Assembly (NCBI GenBank): GCA_002342685.1 | Contig: DDQN01000044.1 | Location: 1-64,000 of the forward strand | Direction: 5' to 3' | Length of the DNA stretch: 64,000 nt | From: Vibrio sp. UBA2441 | GTDB taxonomy: Bacteria; Pseudomonadota; Gammaproteobacteria; Enterobacterales; Vibrionaceae | Part shown: positions 17,368-26,710 of the stretch, in pieces | Numbering within the stretch: the first letter of the stretch is position 1 | How the letters are laid out: every line of letters begins with the position of its first letter | Program-made: the position numbers and the translations under genes | Notes under the pieces: model-generated | What the model was told of the DNA's origin: nothing | The model's database searches: none | What the model saw: only the letters and a program-made list of their open reading frames with translations

Positions 17368-18672
17368 TTAAGCAGGTTGCTGTTGGTTCATTAGCTCGTT
17401 GAAGTCAGTTTCTTTATCAGAAACCTGAGCTTTAGCAATGATTGCATCAACCGCTTGCTCTTCCAGAGCAACATTACGCATGTTGTTCATCATTTCTTCA
17501 TTTTGCTCGTAGTAAGAGATCACTTCAGATGGATCTTCGTACGCTGTTGCCATTTCTGAGATAAGTGCTTTCACTTTCTCATCATCAGCTTTTAGCTCTT
17601 CAGTCTTGATCACTTCACCAAGTAGAAGGCCAACAACTACACGACGTCGAGCTTGCTCTTCAAACAATTCGCGAGGAAGTTGTTCTGCCGCTTCAGGGTT
17701 ACCACCAAAACGTTGAGCTGCTTGCTGACGTAGTACACCGATTTCTTGGTCAACAACTGCAGAAGGAACGTCAATTGCGTTCTCTTTAACCAGACCGTCA
17801 ATCGCTTGTTCTTTGATCTTAGTCTTAACTGCTTGAGCTAGTTCACGTTCCATGTTCTTACGAACTTCAGCTTTAAGCGCATCGATACCGCCTTCAGCAA
17901 CACCGAACTTAGCAACAAATTCGTCATTGATTTCTGGAAGCTCACGCGTTTCAACTTTGTTCACTTTAATTTGGAACTTAGCTTCTTTACCTTTTAGGTT
18001 TTCAGCGTGGTAGTCTTCAGGGAAAGCAACGTCGATTTCAAACTCAGTACCAGCTTGCTTGCCCATGATTCCATCTTCAAAACCAGGGATCATACGACCT
18101 TGGCCCATTTCTAGTGGGAAGTTGTCAGCTTTTCCGCCTTCAAACTCTTCACCATCGATAGAACCGATGAAGTCGATAGTTGCACGAGAACCTTCTTCTG
18201 CAGCAGTATCTACTTCAGTCCAGTTAGCTTGTTGCTTACGTAGAGTTTCAATCATCTCGTCTACGTCTGCAGCTTCAACAGAAACGACTGGTTTTTCAAC
18301 AACGATGTTTTCTAGGCCTTTAAGCTCAACTTCTGGGTAAACTTCAAAAGTCGCTGTAAAAACAAGGTCTTTACCAGTTTCATTTTCAACAGGAGCAAAA
18401 GTAGGCGCGCCCGCTGGATTAATTTTTTCTTTAACGATGGCTTCGATGAAGTGGCGTTGCATTACTTCACCCATTACGTCTTGACGTACTGCTTTGCCGT
18501 ACATTTGCGCAACCATTTTCATTGGCACTTTGCCTTTACGGAAACCATCAAAACGACGATTTTTCGCGATGTTGCGAAGTTCCGATGTTACTGCATCTTC
18601 GATGTTAGCAGCAGGAACAGTAATGTTAAGACGGCGTTCTAGGCCTTCTAGAGTTTCAACAGTAGCTTGCAT
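17368..18672 (-). CDS. tig: Trigger factor
   Basis: This ribosome-associated chaperone and prolyl isomerase meets nascent chains at the exit tunnel. The 434-residue protein has the ribosome-binding signature 'FDGFRKGKVPMKMV', an FKBP-type PPIase domain (about residues 150-240, with 'GSRATIDFIGSIDGEEFEGGKADNFPLEMGQGRMIPGFEDG' segments) and a helical C-terminal chaperone domain. Length matches E. coli Tig (432). It precedes clpP as in most gammaproteobacteria. Its upstream leader carries two small hairpins. Confidence 0.97.
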   Translation of the reverse strand: MQATVETLEGLERRLNITVPAANIEDAVTSELRNIAKNRRFDGFRKGKVPMKMVAQMYGKAVRQDVMGEVMQRHFIEAIVKEKINPAGAPTFAPVENETGKDLVFTATFEVYPEVELKGLENIVVEKPVVSVEAADVDEMIETLRKQQANWTEVDTAAEEGSRATIDFIGSIDGEEFEGGKADNFPLEMGQGRMIPGFEDGIMGKQAGTEFEIDVAFPEDYHAENLKGKEAKFQIKVNKVETRELPEINDEFVAKFGVAEGGIDALKAEVRKNMERELAQAVKTKIKEQAIDGLVKENAIDVPSAVVDQEIGVLRQQAAQRFGGNPEAAEQLPRELFEEQARRRVVVGLLLGEVIKTEELKADDEKVKALISEMATAYEDPSEVISYYEQNEEMMNNMRNVALEEQAVDAIIAKAQVSDKETDFNELMNQQQPA

Positions 18673-19148
18673 TATATATAAACCTCAAAACAAACTCAGA
18701 TTCCTGAGTATTTCAGCCTATAACCACTTGGTTATGACTATATCCGTGTATTGTGTTCCAAAGAACACCAAATTTAAATTGAGCATAGAAGTCTGAACCA
18801 GTTCAAACCTCTGACTAATTAGCGATATCTTAACCTTAATATAACCCGGTAAGGTATCTCCGATTAGTCTCAGAACCAAAATTTTAGACGCGACATTCTA
18901 TCGGTATGACCCATGCCTGTCGAGTGATGTCCTAAATTCTCAATTGAAGATGATACAAAGTCGACAAAATTGACGCTTATTTCACAAACTTCGACTCTGA
19001 AATGGGGGCTATATAGGCTTTTTCAATGGATAAACTTATTTTTTTTGCCAAAAGCGCTAAAAAGAGATCTTTGTCTTGTTTTAATGCTTAGTAGTGGCAA
19101 CTTGGTGGCGAGGGTTTACCCTAGAGAGGTGCCGATAGGGAGTCATTA
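18673..19148. promoter_or_regulatory. tig-dctB divergent intergenic region
   Basis: This 476-base region holds the divergent tig and dctB promoters. Two short perfect hairpins lie on the tig side: ATAACC-ACTT-GGTTAT (18720-18735) and GTGTTC-CAAA-GAACAC (18753-18768). Both would be in a tig leader RNA if transcription starts upstream. I looked for tRNA genes and small open frames and found none. The dctB start is preceded by AGGGAG. The 18800-19020 stretch remains unexplained. Confidence 0.4.
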
Positions 19149-20942
19149 ATGGTTAAGCAAAAACGTATTTCCATTGTTATTTTGCTCGTTTATCTTTTTT
19201 GCGCTTATTTCGGCGGAGAATGGTATTGGTCTGTCCGGTATCAGGAGCAGATTCAGCTCAATTTAACCCAACTGAACCGAGCCACCAGCCAACTCAATAG
19301 TCAACTCGAGAAGTACGCTCACATTCCACAGCTTCTTTCTAAAGACCGGGAATTGATTGATGCACTAAAAAACGCCAAAAATACAGCTCAAATTGAGGTC
19401 ACTAATCGCTACTTAGAAAACGTTAACCGGATAATAGAAGCCGCAGATACTTATTTGTTAGACATCAATGGAACCACCATTGCGGCAAGCAACTGGGATA
19501 GTGATAAAACCTTTATAGGTCGAAACTTCGCTTTTAGACCTTATTTTCAACAGGCTATCAATGAAGGGTATGGACAATACTTTGCACTCGGTTCAACCTC
19601 TGGAAAACGCGGGTTTTACTACTCATTTCCAGTAACGTACGCCGCCGATGTTATCGGTGTGGTCGTAGTTAAAACCAACCTCACCGATATTGAGAAAAAT
19701 TGGTCTAGCGATGAAAGTCACTTTATCGCCAATGACGAAAACGGCGTGATTTTCATGTCAAGCAACCCTGACTGGTTATACAAAAGCTTGTTTACACTCT
19801 CTAATGAACGAATCGCACGAATAAAGGACAACCGGCAGTACTTAGACACTGAAATAGTCAGCCTTGATTTCTTGCAAGATCACCATGGAAAGACTGGAGA
19901 ATTAAAAGAAGTTAAATCCGTTTTCTTTAACAATACCTATATAGATGCCAAATTACGTACACATGCTCAACCCTTGGAAATAAGAATCCTAACCCCGAAG
20001 GTATTAATCTTCTGGGATCTTTTCGGTCTGCTCATCGTACTTACATTATTTTTTGCACTAATTTTAATGATTTGGCTGTTAATTCGGCATAGGCAAATTA
20101 AACAAAGACAAATCGCGTTCATTGAACATGAGGCAATGCAAAAGCTAGAGTTTCAGGTCATGGAACGCACAGCAGAGCTGCAGATGGAAATTGATGAACG
20201 AGAAAAAACCGAACAGATGCTAAGACAGACTCAGGAAGAGCTTATTCAGGCCGCCAAGCTTGCCGTTCTCGGACAAATGTCAGCGAGCATTAGCCATGAG
20301 TTAAACAATCCTCTTGCCGCCATACGAAGCTTTGCTGAAAATGGAAAGCGATTCTTAGATAAAGGACAGCCTGAGCGCACAACCGATAATCTCACCCGAA
20401 TCTCTGCACTGACCGACCGTATGGCCAAAATTAGCCAACAATTAAAATCCTTAGCACGAAAAACATCCAGCGATGAACTAGTCGATGCTCTTATTCAACC
20501 TGTAATCTTAACTTCTGTTGAACTGCTAAAACCCCAGCTAAGAGCAAATCAAGTAAGCTTAAATACCATCATCGAAAATGAATCGATTCAAGGAAGATTT
20601 AATCTTATTCAACTGGAACAAGTACTTATCAACCTGATTACTAACGCGATAGACGAATTGGCAAATAACGAAAATAGAAGGATTAACATCACGCTTCAAC
20701 AACAAGAATCACAGATCCTGATTCATATCGACGATACTGGAAGAGGTTTGACATTAGAAACTCAAAACCAGCTTTTTGCACCATTTTATACCACTAAGCA
20801 AAATGGGCTGGGCTTGGGGCTGTCAATTTCTCTGCAAATAATGCAAACCATGGGAGGCAATTTAACATCAAGTCAGTCACCCATTGGTGGAGCTAGATTT
20901 ACAGTTTCAATCCCTAAAGTAGATGATAAACAAAATGAATGA
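19149..20942 (+). CDS. dctB: C4-dicarboxylate sensor histidine kinase DctB
   Basis: This membrane sensor kinase is expected to detect C4-dicarboxylates in the periplasm and phosphorylate DctD. The 597-residue protein has TM1 (about residues 8-28), a large periplasmic double-PDC (Cache) domain, TM2 (about 290-312), a coiled coil and a kinase core. The H-box is 'MSASISHELNNPLAAIRSF', and the N box ('LINLITNAIDEL'), G1 ('IDDTGRGL') and G2 ('NGLGLGLSIS') are all present. The dctD gene follows directly, and the target TRAP operon is convergent downstream. The order matches dctB-dctD-dctMQP as I recall it in V. cholerae. Confidence 0.92.
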   Translation: MVKQKRISIVILLVYLFCAYFGGEWYWSVRYQEQIQLNLTQLNRATSQLNSQLEKYAHIPQLLSKDRELIDALKNAKNTAQIEVTNRYLENVNRIIEAADTYLLDINGTTIAASNWDSDKTFIGRNFAFRPYFQQAINEGYGQYFALGSTSGKRGFYYSFPVTYAADVIGVVVVKTNLTDIEKNWSSDESHFIANDENGVIFMSSNPDWLYKSLFTLSNERIARIKDNRQYLDTEIVSLDFLQDHHGKTGELKEVKSVFFNNTYIDAKLRTHAQPLEIRILTPKVLIFWDLFGLLIVLTLFFALILMIWLLIRHRQIKQRQIAFIEHEAMQKLEFQVMERTAELQMEIDEREKTEQMLRQTQEELIQAAKLAVLGQMSASISHELNNPLAAIRSFAENGKRFLDKGQPERTTDNLTRISALTDRMAKISQQLKSLARKTSSDELVDALIQPVILTSVELLKPQLRANQVSLNTIIENESIQGRFNLIQLEQVLINLITNAIDELANNENRRINITLQQQESQILIHIDDTGRGLTLETQNQLFAPFYTTKQNGLGLGLSISLQIMQTMGGNLTSSQSPIGGARFTVSIPKVDDKQNE

Positions 20943-20953
20943 GAGGTCTCGCT

Positions 20954-22297
20954 GTGTGTGATGTGTTTTTTATAGATGATGAGACCGATATGAGATTGGC
21001 TCATGAACAAAGTTTTGAATTAGAAGAGATCTCTGCCCGTTTTTTCCCCGATGCAGAGTCAGCTCTGATAGCCATTAAACAAGATGGTTACCCTTCTACA
21101 GTTGTCACTGATATATGCCTGCCCGGTATTTCTGGTCAAAATCTGCTGACCACTTTACAGCAACAAGAAGATGACCTGCCGATCATACTGATCACCGGAC
21201 ATGGCGATATTTCTATGGCCGTGCAATCAATGCATGATGGAGCCTACGACTTTATTGAGAAGCCATTTTCCAACGATCGGTTAATTGAAACGGTAAAACG
21301 TGCAATTGAAAAACGTCGGCTCACTCAGGAGAACAAGCAGCTCAAACAAGCATTAAAAGCCAAGCAATCGCTGGGGCCTCGCATCATTGGTGAGACGGCA
21401 TGTGTTCAGCAACTCAGAGAAACCATCTCGCATATTGCGGATACTGGTGCCGACATACTTCTGTTTGGTGAAACCGGTACGGGCAAAGAACTTGTCGCCC
21501 GCTCGTTGCATGAACAGAGTAGCCGCAGAGAGAAAAACTTTGTTGCCGTTAACTGCGGTGCTGTGCCCGAGAACCTAATCGAAAGTGAATTATATGGTCA
21601 CGAAAAAGGCGCTTTTACCGGAGCAGAGAGTAAACGCATAGGCAAGTTTGAGTACGCTCAAGGCGGGACCCTTTTTCTGGATGAAATAGAGTCCATGCCC
21701 ATGCAGGCTCAAATTAGGCTGTTACGCGTATTGCAAGAAAGAGTGATAGAGCGAGTAGGCTCGAATCAGGCTTTACCACTTGATTTTAGAATCATTGCCG
21801 CAACCAAAGTAGACCTCAAACAAGCAGCCTTAGAGGGTAGTTTCAGGCAAGACCTTTATTATCGACTTAATGTAGTCACGTTAGACCTTCCCCCACTTAG
21901 AGACAGAAAAGAAGACATTCCTGCCCTATTCCATCACTTTTTACTGGTCGCTGCTGCTCGCTATAAAAAAGCAGCAACCTCATTGCCACAGTCCGACCTT
22001 CAAACGTTGGTCGCCCATGACTGGCCCGGCAATGTACGAGAACTTCGTAATGCTGCAGAGAGATATGTTTTGTTAGGAAAACTATCCCAGCTAAATGACA
22101 CTGTTGAAAAAGAAAACCTCTCTACAAGCCTCACAGAACAAGTTGCTGAATTTGAGAAATCTGCCATTGAGCAAGCGTTGATAGAGTGTGGTGGCAGCAT
22201 AAAAAACACCATGGACAGACTTAATCTGGCTCGAAAGACATTGTATGACAAGATGCAAAGGTATGAGCTAGACAAAGATAATTATAAAGTAAACTAA
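20954..22297 (+). CDS. dctD: C4-dicarboxylate response regulator DctD (sigma-54 activator)
   Basis: This NtrC-family activator turns on the dicarboxylate TRAP genes at sigma-54 promoters when phosphorylated by DctB. The receiver domain has acidic residues in 'FFIDDETDM' and phospho-Asp in 'VVTDICLPG'. The AAA+ domain has Walker A 'GETGTGKELVA', an intact sigma-54 contact motif 'GAFTGA' and Walker B 'GGTLFLDEIES'. A Fis-type HTH follows ('GGSIKNTMDRLNLARKTLYDKM'). I chose the GTG at 20954 because GAGAGG lies seven bases before it. An ATG at 20939 overlaps the dctB stop (ATGA) but lacks a Shine-Dalgarno sequence. The sigma-54 element at 25498-25512 is a likely target. Confidence 0.92.
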   Translation: MCDVFFIDDETDMRLAHEQSFELEEISARFFPDAESALIAIKQDGYPSTVVTDICLPGISGQNLLTTLQQQEDDLPIILITGHGDISMAVQSMHDGAYDFIEKPFSNDRLIETVKRAIEKRRLTQENKQLKQALKAKQSLGPRIIGETACVQQLRETISHIADTGADILLFGETGTGKELVARSLHEQSSRREKNFVAVNCGAVPENLIESELYGHEKGAFTGAESKRIGKFEYAQGGTLFLDEIESMPMQAQIRLLRVLQERVIERVGSNQALPLDFRIIAATKVDLKQAALEGSFRQDLYYRLNVVTLDLPPLRDRKEDIPALFHHFLLVAAARYKKAATSLPQSDLQTLVAHDWPGNVRELRNAAERYVLLGKLSQLNDTVEKENLSTSLTEQVAEFEKSAIEQALIECGGSIKNTMDRLNLARKTLYDKMQRYELDKDNYKVN

Positions 22298-22332
22298 GCT
22301 CGCTCCTCTCAGTTCACAGCAGTAATAAAAAA

Positions 22333-22355
22333 GGCGTAAGATGAACTCTTACGCC
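22333..22355. terminator. Bidirectional terminator between dctD and dctM
   Basis: A perfect 9-bp stem (GGCGTAAGA / TCTTACGCC) with a TGAAC loop is flanked by AAAAAA on the left and GTTTTGCTTTT on the right. It serves both converging transcripts. Confidence 0.88.
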
Positions 22356-22382
22356 GTTTTGCTTTTCTTGGGTTGTTATTCC

Positions 22383-23744
22383 TTACTTAGTAATGATTTC
22401 TGGCCCCATCAGAGACGTTGGCAGCCAAGTTGAAACCCACGGTACATAAGTTACGATAATCAAGAACAGGAACATAACAGCGACCCATGGCAGAGCGGCT
22501 TTTACTACGTTCATCATCGACATCTTCGCAACCCCAGCAGTAACAAAGAGGTTGAGTCCCACCGGAGGCGTTATCATTCCTATCTCCATGTTCACCACCA
22601 TTATGATACCAAGGTGAATCGGGTCGATGCCCAAAGCAATAGCAATCGGGAATACCAGCGGTGCTACAATAATTAGCAAACCCGATGGCTCCATAAACTG
22701 GCCGCCAATCAAAAGCAGGATGTTCACAACTATCAGGAAGGTTATCGGTCCTAATCCAGCAGATAACATCGACTCGGTGATCATCTGAGGAATTCGTTCT
22801 TCCGTTAATACATGCTTAAGTATCAATGCATTGGCAATGATAAATAGCAACATGATGGTTAGTTTACCTGCCTCATAAAGTGTTGCCTTGGTATCTTTAT
22901 GTACAAAGGTTTGGAACATTTTAACGAACCACGGCAGTTTATTTTCCTTATCAGCAAAGGGGCCCATATCTTTATAGATAAAGTTTGCAATTAGGAATGC
23001 ATAAACCGCAGCAACAGCCGCCGCTTCAGTTGGCGTGAAAATACCGCCGTAAATACCACCCAGAATGATAACAACAAGTAGTAAGCCCCAACTGGCATCT
23101 TTTGCTGCATCAAAGGCTTCTTTCCATCCGACAAATGGTTGCTTCGGTAAGTTCTTTACTCTTGCCGTTATATAGATAGCGATCATGAGCATTAAACCGG
23201 CAAGCAAACCCGGTATAACTCCTGCGAGGAACATACGACCAACCGATACATCAGTTGCAGCGGCATATACCACCATAACAATTGAAGGCGGGATCAGAAT
23301 TCCAAGTGTACCCGCGTTACAGATAACCCCGGCTGCGAACTCTTTGGTATAACCATTTTTGACCATACCCGCAATAACAATACTTCCTATTGCCACCACG
23401 GTAGCGGGAGAAGACCCGGATAATGCAGCAAACATCATACAAGCAACAACCGAGGCCATTGCTAATCCACCACGGAACCAACCCACCATTGCAATAGCAA
23501 AACGGATAATTCTACGGGCAACTCCCCCCGTAGACATAAAACTGGACGCTAAAATAAAAAATGGGATAGCCAGCAATGTGTAGTGACCTGCAAAGGCATT
23601 AAATAGGGTCTGAGCAACAGAAGCCAATGAGGCATCTGAATGGAGCAGCAAGAAAAACACACTCGCTAAACCAAGAGAAATCGCAATTGGTACGCCAATG
23701 AGCATGAAGGCGATAACCATTATGAAGAGAAATAGAATTGCCAT
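22383..23744 (-). CDS. dctM: TRAP transporter large permease subunit DctM
   Basis: This inner-membrane subunit carries out sodium-coupled uptake of C4-dicarboxylates delivered by DctP. The 453-residue protein has about 12 hydrophobic segments, with typical TRAP-T blocks such as 'IPFFILASSFMSTGG', 'SGSSPATVVAIGSI', 'PTEAAAVAAVYA' and 'NMEIGMITPPVGLNLFV'. Its start lies three bases after the dctQ stop. It is the last gene of dctPQM and ends at the bidirectional terminator shared with dctD. Substrate is inferred from the adjacent dctBD. Confidence 0.94.
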   Translation of the reverse strand: MAILFLFIMVIAFMLIGVPIAISLGLASVFFLLLHSDASLASVAQTLFNAFAGHYTLLAIPFFILASSFMSTGGVARRIIRFAIAMVGWFRGGLAMASVVACMMFAALSGSSPATVVAIGSIVIAGMVKNGYTKEFAAGVICNAGTLGILIPPSIVMVVYAAATDVSVGRMFLAGVIPGLLAGLMLMIAIYITARVKNLPKQPFVGWKEAFDAAKDASWGLLLVVIILGGIYGGIFTPTEAAAVAAVYAFLIANFIYKDMGPFADKENKLPWFVKMFQTFVHKDTKATLYEAGKLTIMLLFIIANALILKHVLTEERIPQMITESMLSAGLGPITFLIVVNILLLIGGQFMEPSGLLIIVAPLVFPIAIALGIDPIHLGIIMVVNMEIGMITPPVGLNLFVTAGVAKMSMMNVVKAALPWVAVMFLFLIIVTYVPWVSTWLPTSLMGPEIITK

Positions 23745-23747
23745 AAT

Positions 23748-24371
23748 TTAGTCTTCCTTCATCTGTGCTTTTAGAGCATCTAAATCTTCTTCCGCTTCAT
23801 GACTGGCAATCATGCGGTCTAATTTCCCAGAAATAATCTGCAAGGCAATTTGAATGAATCTAAATGTCAGCATCGCCATGCCAATTGGCAGTGCTGCATA
23901 CGGAATAAATCGAGGCAATTTTTCATAGCGTTCTCCTTCATTCATAGAATCAGCTAAAAACTGCAATACTTCTGGCATCGGAATGTCATCGGTTTCGTAC
24001 CATGCACGTTCAGTAACGAACGGATACCAATAGTTCCAGGAACCGATTAACAACAGAATTGAAAAGGCGAGACATAATGCTACTGCAACCAGCGCATACA
24101 GTTTTCTTAACCTTGCTGGTGCAAGGTTAATCACAACATCAACCCCAATATGAAAATGCTTCTTTACACCATAAGAGGCGCCAACCAGCACCATCCAGGC
24201 AAACATGAATACCGTTAGTTCTAAGGCCCATAAAATGTTGTCATTCAATACATAGCGAAAAACGACATTAGTAAAAGTAAGTAAAGTCATTGCACCTAAG
24301 AAAAAGGCGATCAGCGTTTCTTCAAAAAGATCCGTGATTTTTCCTACTTTAGAAATAAATGATTGTTCCAT
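23748..24371 (-). CDS. dctQ: TRAP transporter small permease subunit DctQ
   Basis: This four-helix membrane subunit forms the QM complex with DctM. The 207-residue protein has four hydrophobic segments and the family features 'FLGAMTLLTFTNVVFRYVLN', 'LELTVFMFAWMVLVGASYGVKKHFHIGVD' and a C-terminal membrane helix ('YAALPIGMAMLTFRFIQ'). GGGAG precedes the start. It is separated from dctP by an intercistronic hairpin and nearly abuts dctM. Confidence 0.93.
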   Translation of the reverse strand: MEQSFISKVGKITDLFEETLIAFFLGAMTLLTFTNVVFRYVLNDNILWALELTVFMFAWMVLVGASYGVKKHFHIGVDVVINLAPARLRKLYALVAVALCLAFSILLLIGSWNYWYPFVTERAWYETDDIPMPEVLQFLADSMNEGERYEKLPRFIPYAALPIGMAMLTFRFIQIALQIISGKLDRMIASHEAEEDLDALKAQMKED

Positions 24372-24402
24372 CAGAATACTCCCGCTTATAGTTATTAAAT
24401 TG

Positions 24403-24426
24403 GCATGGGTAGATTCCTACCCATGC
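24403..24426 (-). other. Intercistronic hairpin between dctP and dctQ
   Basis: A perfect 10-bp stem (GCATGGGTAG / CTACCCATGC) with an ATTC loop lies 14 bases after the dctP stop and has no T-run. It probably stabilises the dctP message, allowing more binding protein than permease (inference). Confidence 0.65.
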
Positions 24427-24440
24427 TTGATTAGCGGTAA

Positions 24441-25436
24441 TTACTTGTTTGAAGCCATTGCTGCTTCGATAAGCTCAGAACCAATGTCTTTTTCAAACTT
24501 CTTCCACACTGGTTTTAGCGCAGTTACCCAAGCTTGACGTTGCTCAGGCGTAAGGGTACGTACAACACCGCCGGCATCGATGATATTTTGTTTGTTATTG
24601 TTGTTCACTTTAGAAGATTCAGAGTTTCGCGTATTAGTTACTTCTTTAACGATGGTTGCCAGTTGATCACGCACATCATTAGGTAATCCATCCCAGAAAC
24701 CGTTAGACGTTACGACCAAATAATCCAAAATACCGTGGTTCGTTTCAGTGACGCCGTCTTGAACTTCAAAGAACTTCTTACCATAGATATTCGACCAGGT
24801 ATTTTCCTGTCCATCGATTACCTTGGTTTGTAAGCCACCATATACTTCTTTAAATGACATCTTTTGTGGGTTCGCACCAAGTTGTTCAAACTGAGCAACG
24901 AGTACGTCAGACGCCTGAACACGGAATTTAAGGCCACTTGCATCTTCAGGATTAAGAAGCGGTTTGTTGGCAGACATCTGTTTCATGCCATTGTGCCAAA
25001 ATGCCAAACCTTTCAGGCCACGGCGCTTCATTGCATTTTTCAGTTTCTCTCCAGATTCCGAATTTTGGAATCGGTCAACAGCATCTACATCTTCAAACAA
25101 GAAAGGAAGGTCGAAAATACGATATTTCTTAGTGATTTTCTCAAATTTAGATAGTGAAGGTGCAGCCATTTGAACGTCTCCATTCAAAAGCGCTTCTAAA
25201 ACTTTATCATCATCATAAAGGGTCGAGTTTGGAAAAACCTGCATACAAGCTTTACCGTTCATCTCTTCGTTAACACGGTTTTCCAGCAATGAAGCAGCAA
25301 TACCTTTAGGGTGTTTATCTGCATTTGTTACATGGCTGAATTTAATAACTAATTCACCAGGGTCACAGTTTGCCGCGGCGTTAAAACTTGTTAGTGCAAT
25401 AGCAGATACTGATAGTAGGGTCAGTGGCTTGAACAT
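24441..25436 (-). CDS. dctP: TRAP transporter substrate-binding protein DctP
   Basis: This periplasmic receptor for C4-dicarboxylates belongs to the TRAP system. The 331-residue protein has a signal peptide (cleavage near 'NAAA-NCD') and the DctP-family blocks 'IKFSHVTNADKHPKGIAA', 'LKFRVQASDVLVAQFEQLGANPQKMSFKEVYGGLQTKVIDGQENTWSNIY' (given in part) and 'LTPEQRQAWVTALKPVW'. The arginine in 'KFRVQ' is the family's carboxylate-binding residue. It is the first gene of dctPQM and has a sigma-54 element about 60 bases upstream, consistent with DctD control. Confidence 0.94.
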   Translation of the reverse strand: MFKPLTLLSVSAIALTSFNAAANCDPGELVIKFSHVTNADKHPKGIAASLLENRVNEEMNGKACMQVFPNSTLYDDDKVLEALLNGDVQMAAPSLSKFEKITKKYRIFDLPFLFEDVDAVDRFQNSESGEKLKNAMKRRGLKGLAFWHNGMKQMSANKPLLNPEDASGLKFRVQASDVLVAQFEQLGANPQKMSFKEVYGGLQTKVIDGQENTWSNIYGKKFFEVQDGVTETNHGILDYLVVTSNGFWDGLPNDVRDQLATIVKEVTNTRNSESSKVNNNNKQNIIDAGGVVRTLTPEQRQAWVTALKPVWKKFEKDIGSELIEAAMASNK

Positions 25437-25497
25437 ATTGTCTTTCTCCGTATTTATAAAACAGGCCCGTCTTTGGACGCTGTATATACTTCATAAG

Positions 25498-25512
25498 GCA
25501 ATTAGCAGGCCA
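25498..25512 (-). promoter_or_regulatory. Sigma-54 promoter element for dctPQM
   Basis: The minus strand reads TGGCCTGCTAATTGC. TGGC and TTGC lie at exactly the -24/-12 spacing of the consensus TGGCAC-N5-TTGC. The element lies about 60 bases before the dctP ATG, and a DctD with an intact GAFTGA motif is encoded nearby. Confidence 0.75.
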
Positions 25513-25605
25513 ACTCATAACATTTCGTTTACAAGCCTTGTTTTTACTGGATCAAGCGAGTGGTGACAGTGCATTCGCGCTCAACACTCTGATAGTTATG
25601 GGTGG

Positions 25606-25642
25606 AAAATGACACATAAACATTATGCAAATGTGTCATTTT
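25606..25642. other. Strong inverted repeat between the LysR gene and dctP
   Basis: The arms AAAATGACACAT (25606-25617) and ATGTGTCATTTT (25631-25642) match perfectly around a 13-base loop. It lies 36 bases after the stop of the LysR gene, so it could be that gene's terminator, although the minus-strand tail is only TTTTCC. It also lies about 100 bases upstream of the dctP sigma-54 element, where DctD sites would be expected. Confidence 0.5.
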
Positions 25643-25678
25643 TTACATATTGTTAACCTAAATAATGCATTCAAAACG

Positions 25679-26587
25679 CTAAGAGGTAATTAAGCGGTGT
25701 CTATCCATCGTTTCTAAATGGCTAACAAACCACTTCAGTGCTTTTCCTTGATTGCACTTATCCCAAGCAATATTGATCGGGCTAGTCCGGCTTTCTGCCG
25801 ACTGTACTTCAAGAGCTACTAATTGACCGGTTTGCAACTCTTGTTCAATACGGTGCAATGGAATATAACCGACACCTAACCCAAGCATTTGCGCATTAAT
25901 CTTTTTCTCAACACTGGGAACCGTAATTCGACGCTGCCCCTCTAGAATTCGCGCTGACCGCGGCGGTAGCGACCGTGAGCTGTCAGCAACCACAATCGAC
26001 GGATACTGTTTTATTTGCTCAAGAGAAATAGGGGTTGGTAATTGAGTTAATGGGTGAGTTCTTGAGACAGCGAACAGAAACTCCACATCTCCAATTTCCA
26101 TACACGTGTATTTATTACTAATAGGATCTCCAGGCACACCAATGACGAGGTCACATCGTCCAGATTCAATAGCATCCCAATTCCCACCCATCGTTTCTTC
26201 AATGAGTTTAATTTCTACATGAGGATACTCTGATTGAAATTTCTGAATGAGTTCATAAATTGGGTCAAAAACTAAAATATTATCTATGCAGATACGAAAC
26301 TCTAACTCCCATCCTTTTTCTACCTGTACTACCCGATGGGAAAGCTCTTCTGTTGCCTGCAATATTAATCGCCCTTGATTGAGTAACAATACGCCAGTAG
26401 AGGTAAACTCAGCCTTTCGCTTGGTCCTATCAAAAATGATAACCCCCAAGTCCTCTTCTAATTTTTTTACTGTATATGATACAGCAGAGGGAACTCTAAA
26501 TAGTTCATCCGCCGCCGCCGCAAAGCTCTTTTTTCTATCTATTGCATCCAGAATTCTTAATGCATCTAATGTAATTGGATTCGCCAT
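25679..26587 (-). CDS. LysR family transcriptional regulator (YhaJ-like)
   Basis: This 302-residue regulator has an N-terminal winged HTH ('LRILDAIDRKKSFAAAADELFRVPSAVSYTVKKLEEDLG') and a C-terminal substrate-binding-like effector domain. The N-terminal region resembles E. coli YhaJ, whose gene is next to the pirin-like yhaK. Here too the divergent neighbour is a pirin gene, so control of that gene is likely. The effector is unknown. The start has only a weak Shine-Dalgarno sequence. It separates the dctPQM operon from the accessory cluster that begins at 27.5 kb. Confidence 0.85.
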   Translation of the reverse strand: MANPITLDALRILDAIDRKKSFAAAADELFRVPSAVSYTVKKLEEDLGVIIFDRTKRKAEFTSTGVLLLNQGRLILQATEELSHRVVQVEKGWELEFRICIDNILVFDPIYELIQKFQSEYPHVEIKLIEETMGGNWDAIESGRCDLVIGVPGDPISNKYTCMEIGDVEFLFAVSRTHPLTQLPTPISLEQIKQYPSIVVADSSRSLPPRSARILEGQRRITVPSVEKKINAQMLGLGVGYIPLHRIEQELQTGQLVALEVQSAESRTSPINIAWDKCNQGKALKWFVSHLETMDRHRLITS

Positions 26588-26710
26588 AGTTCAGCCAGTT
26601 TGAATTAATTTATCAGTTTTCATCGTTATTAATTATGCAGGACAGTGTTTATTATAGGTAGCATAATCAAATCATTCGAAGTGTAACCATAATGTAGCGG
26701 GAGATTTACC

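Noticed and set aside
17401..17430. GTTTC-N7-GAAAC, similar to the cluster palindrome
   Set aside because: The spacer is seven bases instead of five, there is no partner 31-32 bp away, and it lies inside the tig coding sequence.
19090..19115. Sigma-54 element before dctB (TGGCAA...TGGCGA)
   Set aside because: The second half lacks TTGC at the required -12 spacing, so it does not fit the consensus.
18673..19148. tRNA or small RNA gene between tig and dctB
   Set aside because: No cloverleaf, T-loop sequence or CCA end was found. The two short hairpins fit a leader better than an independent RNA.
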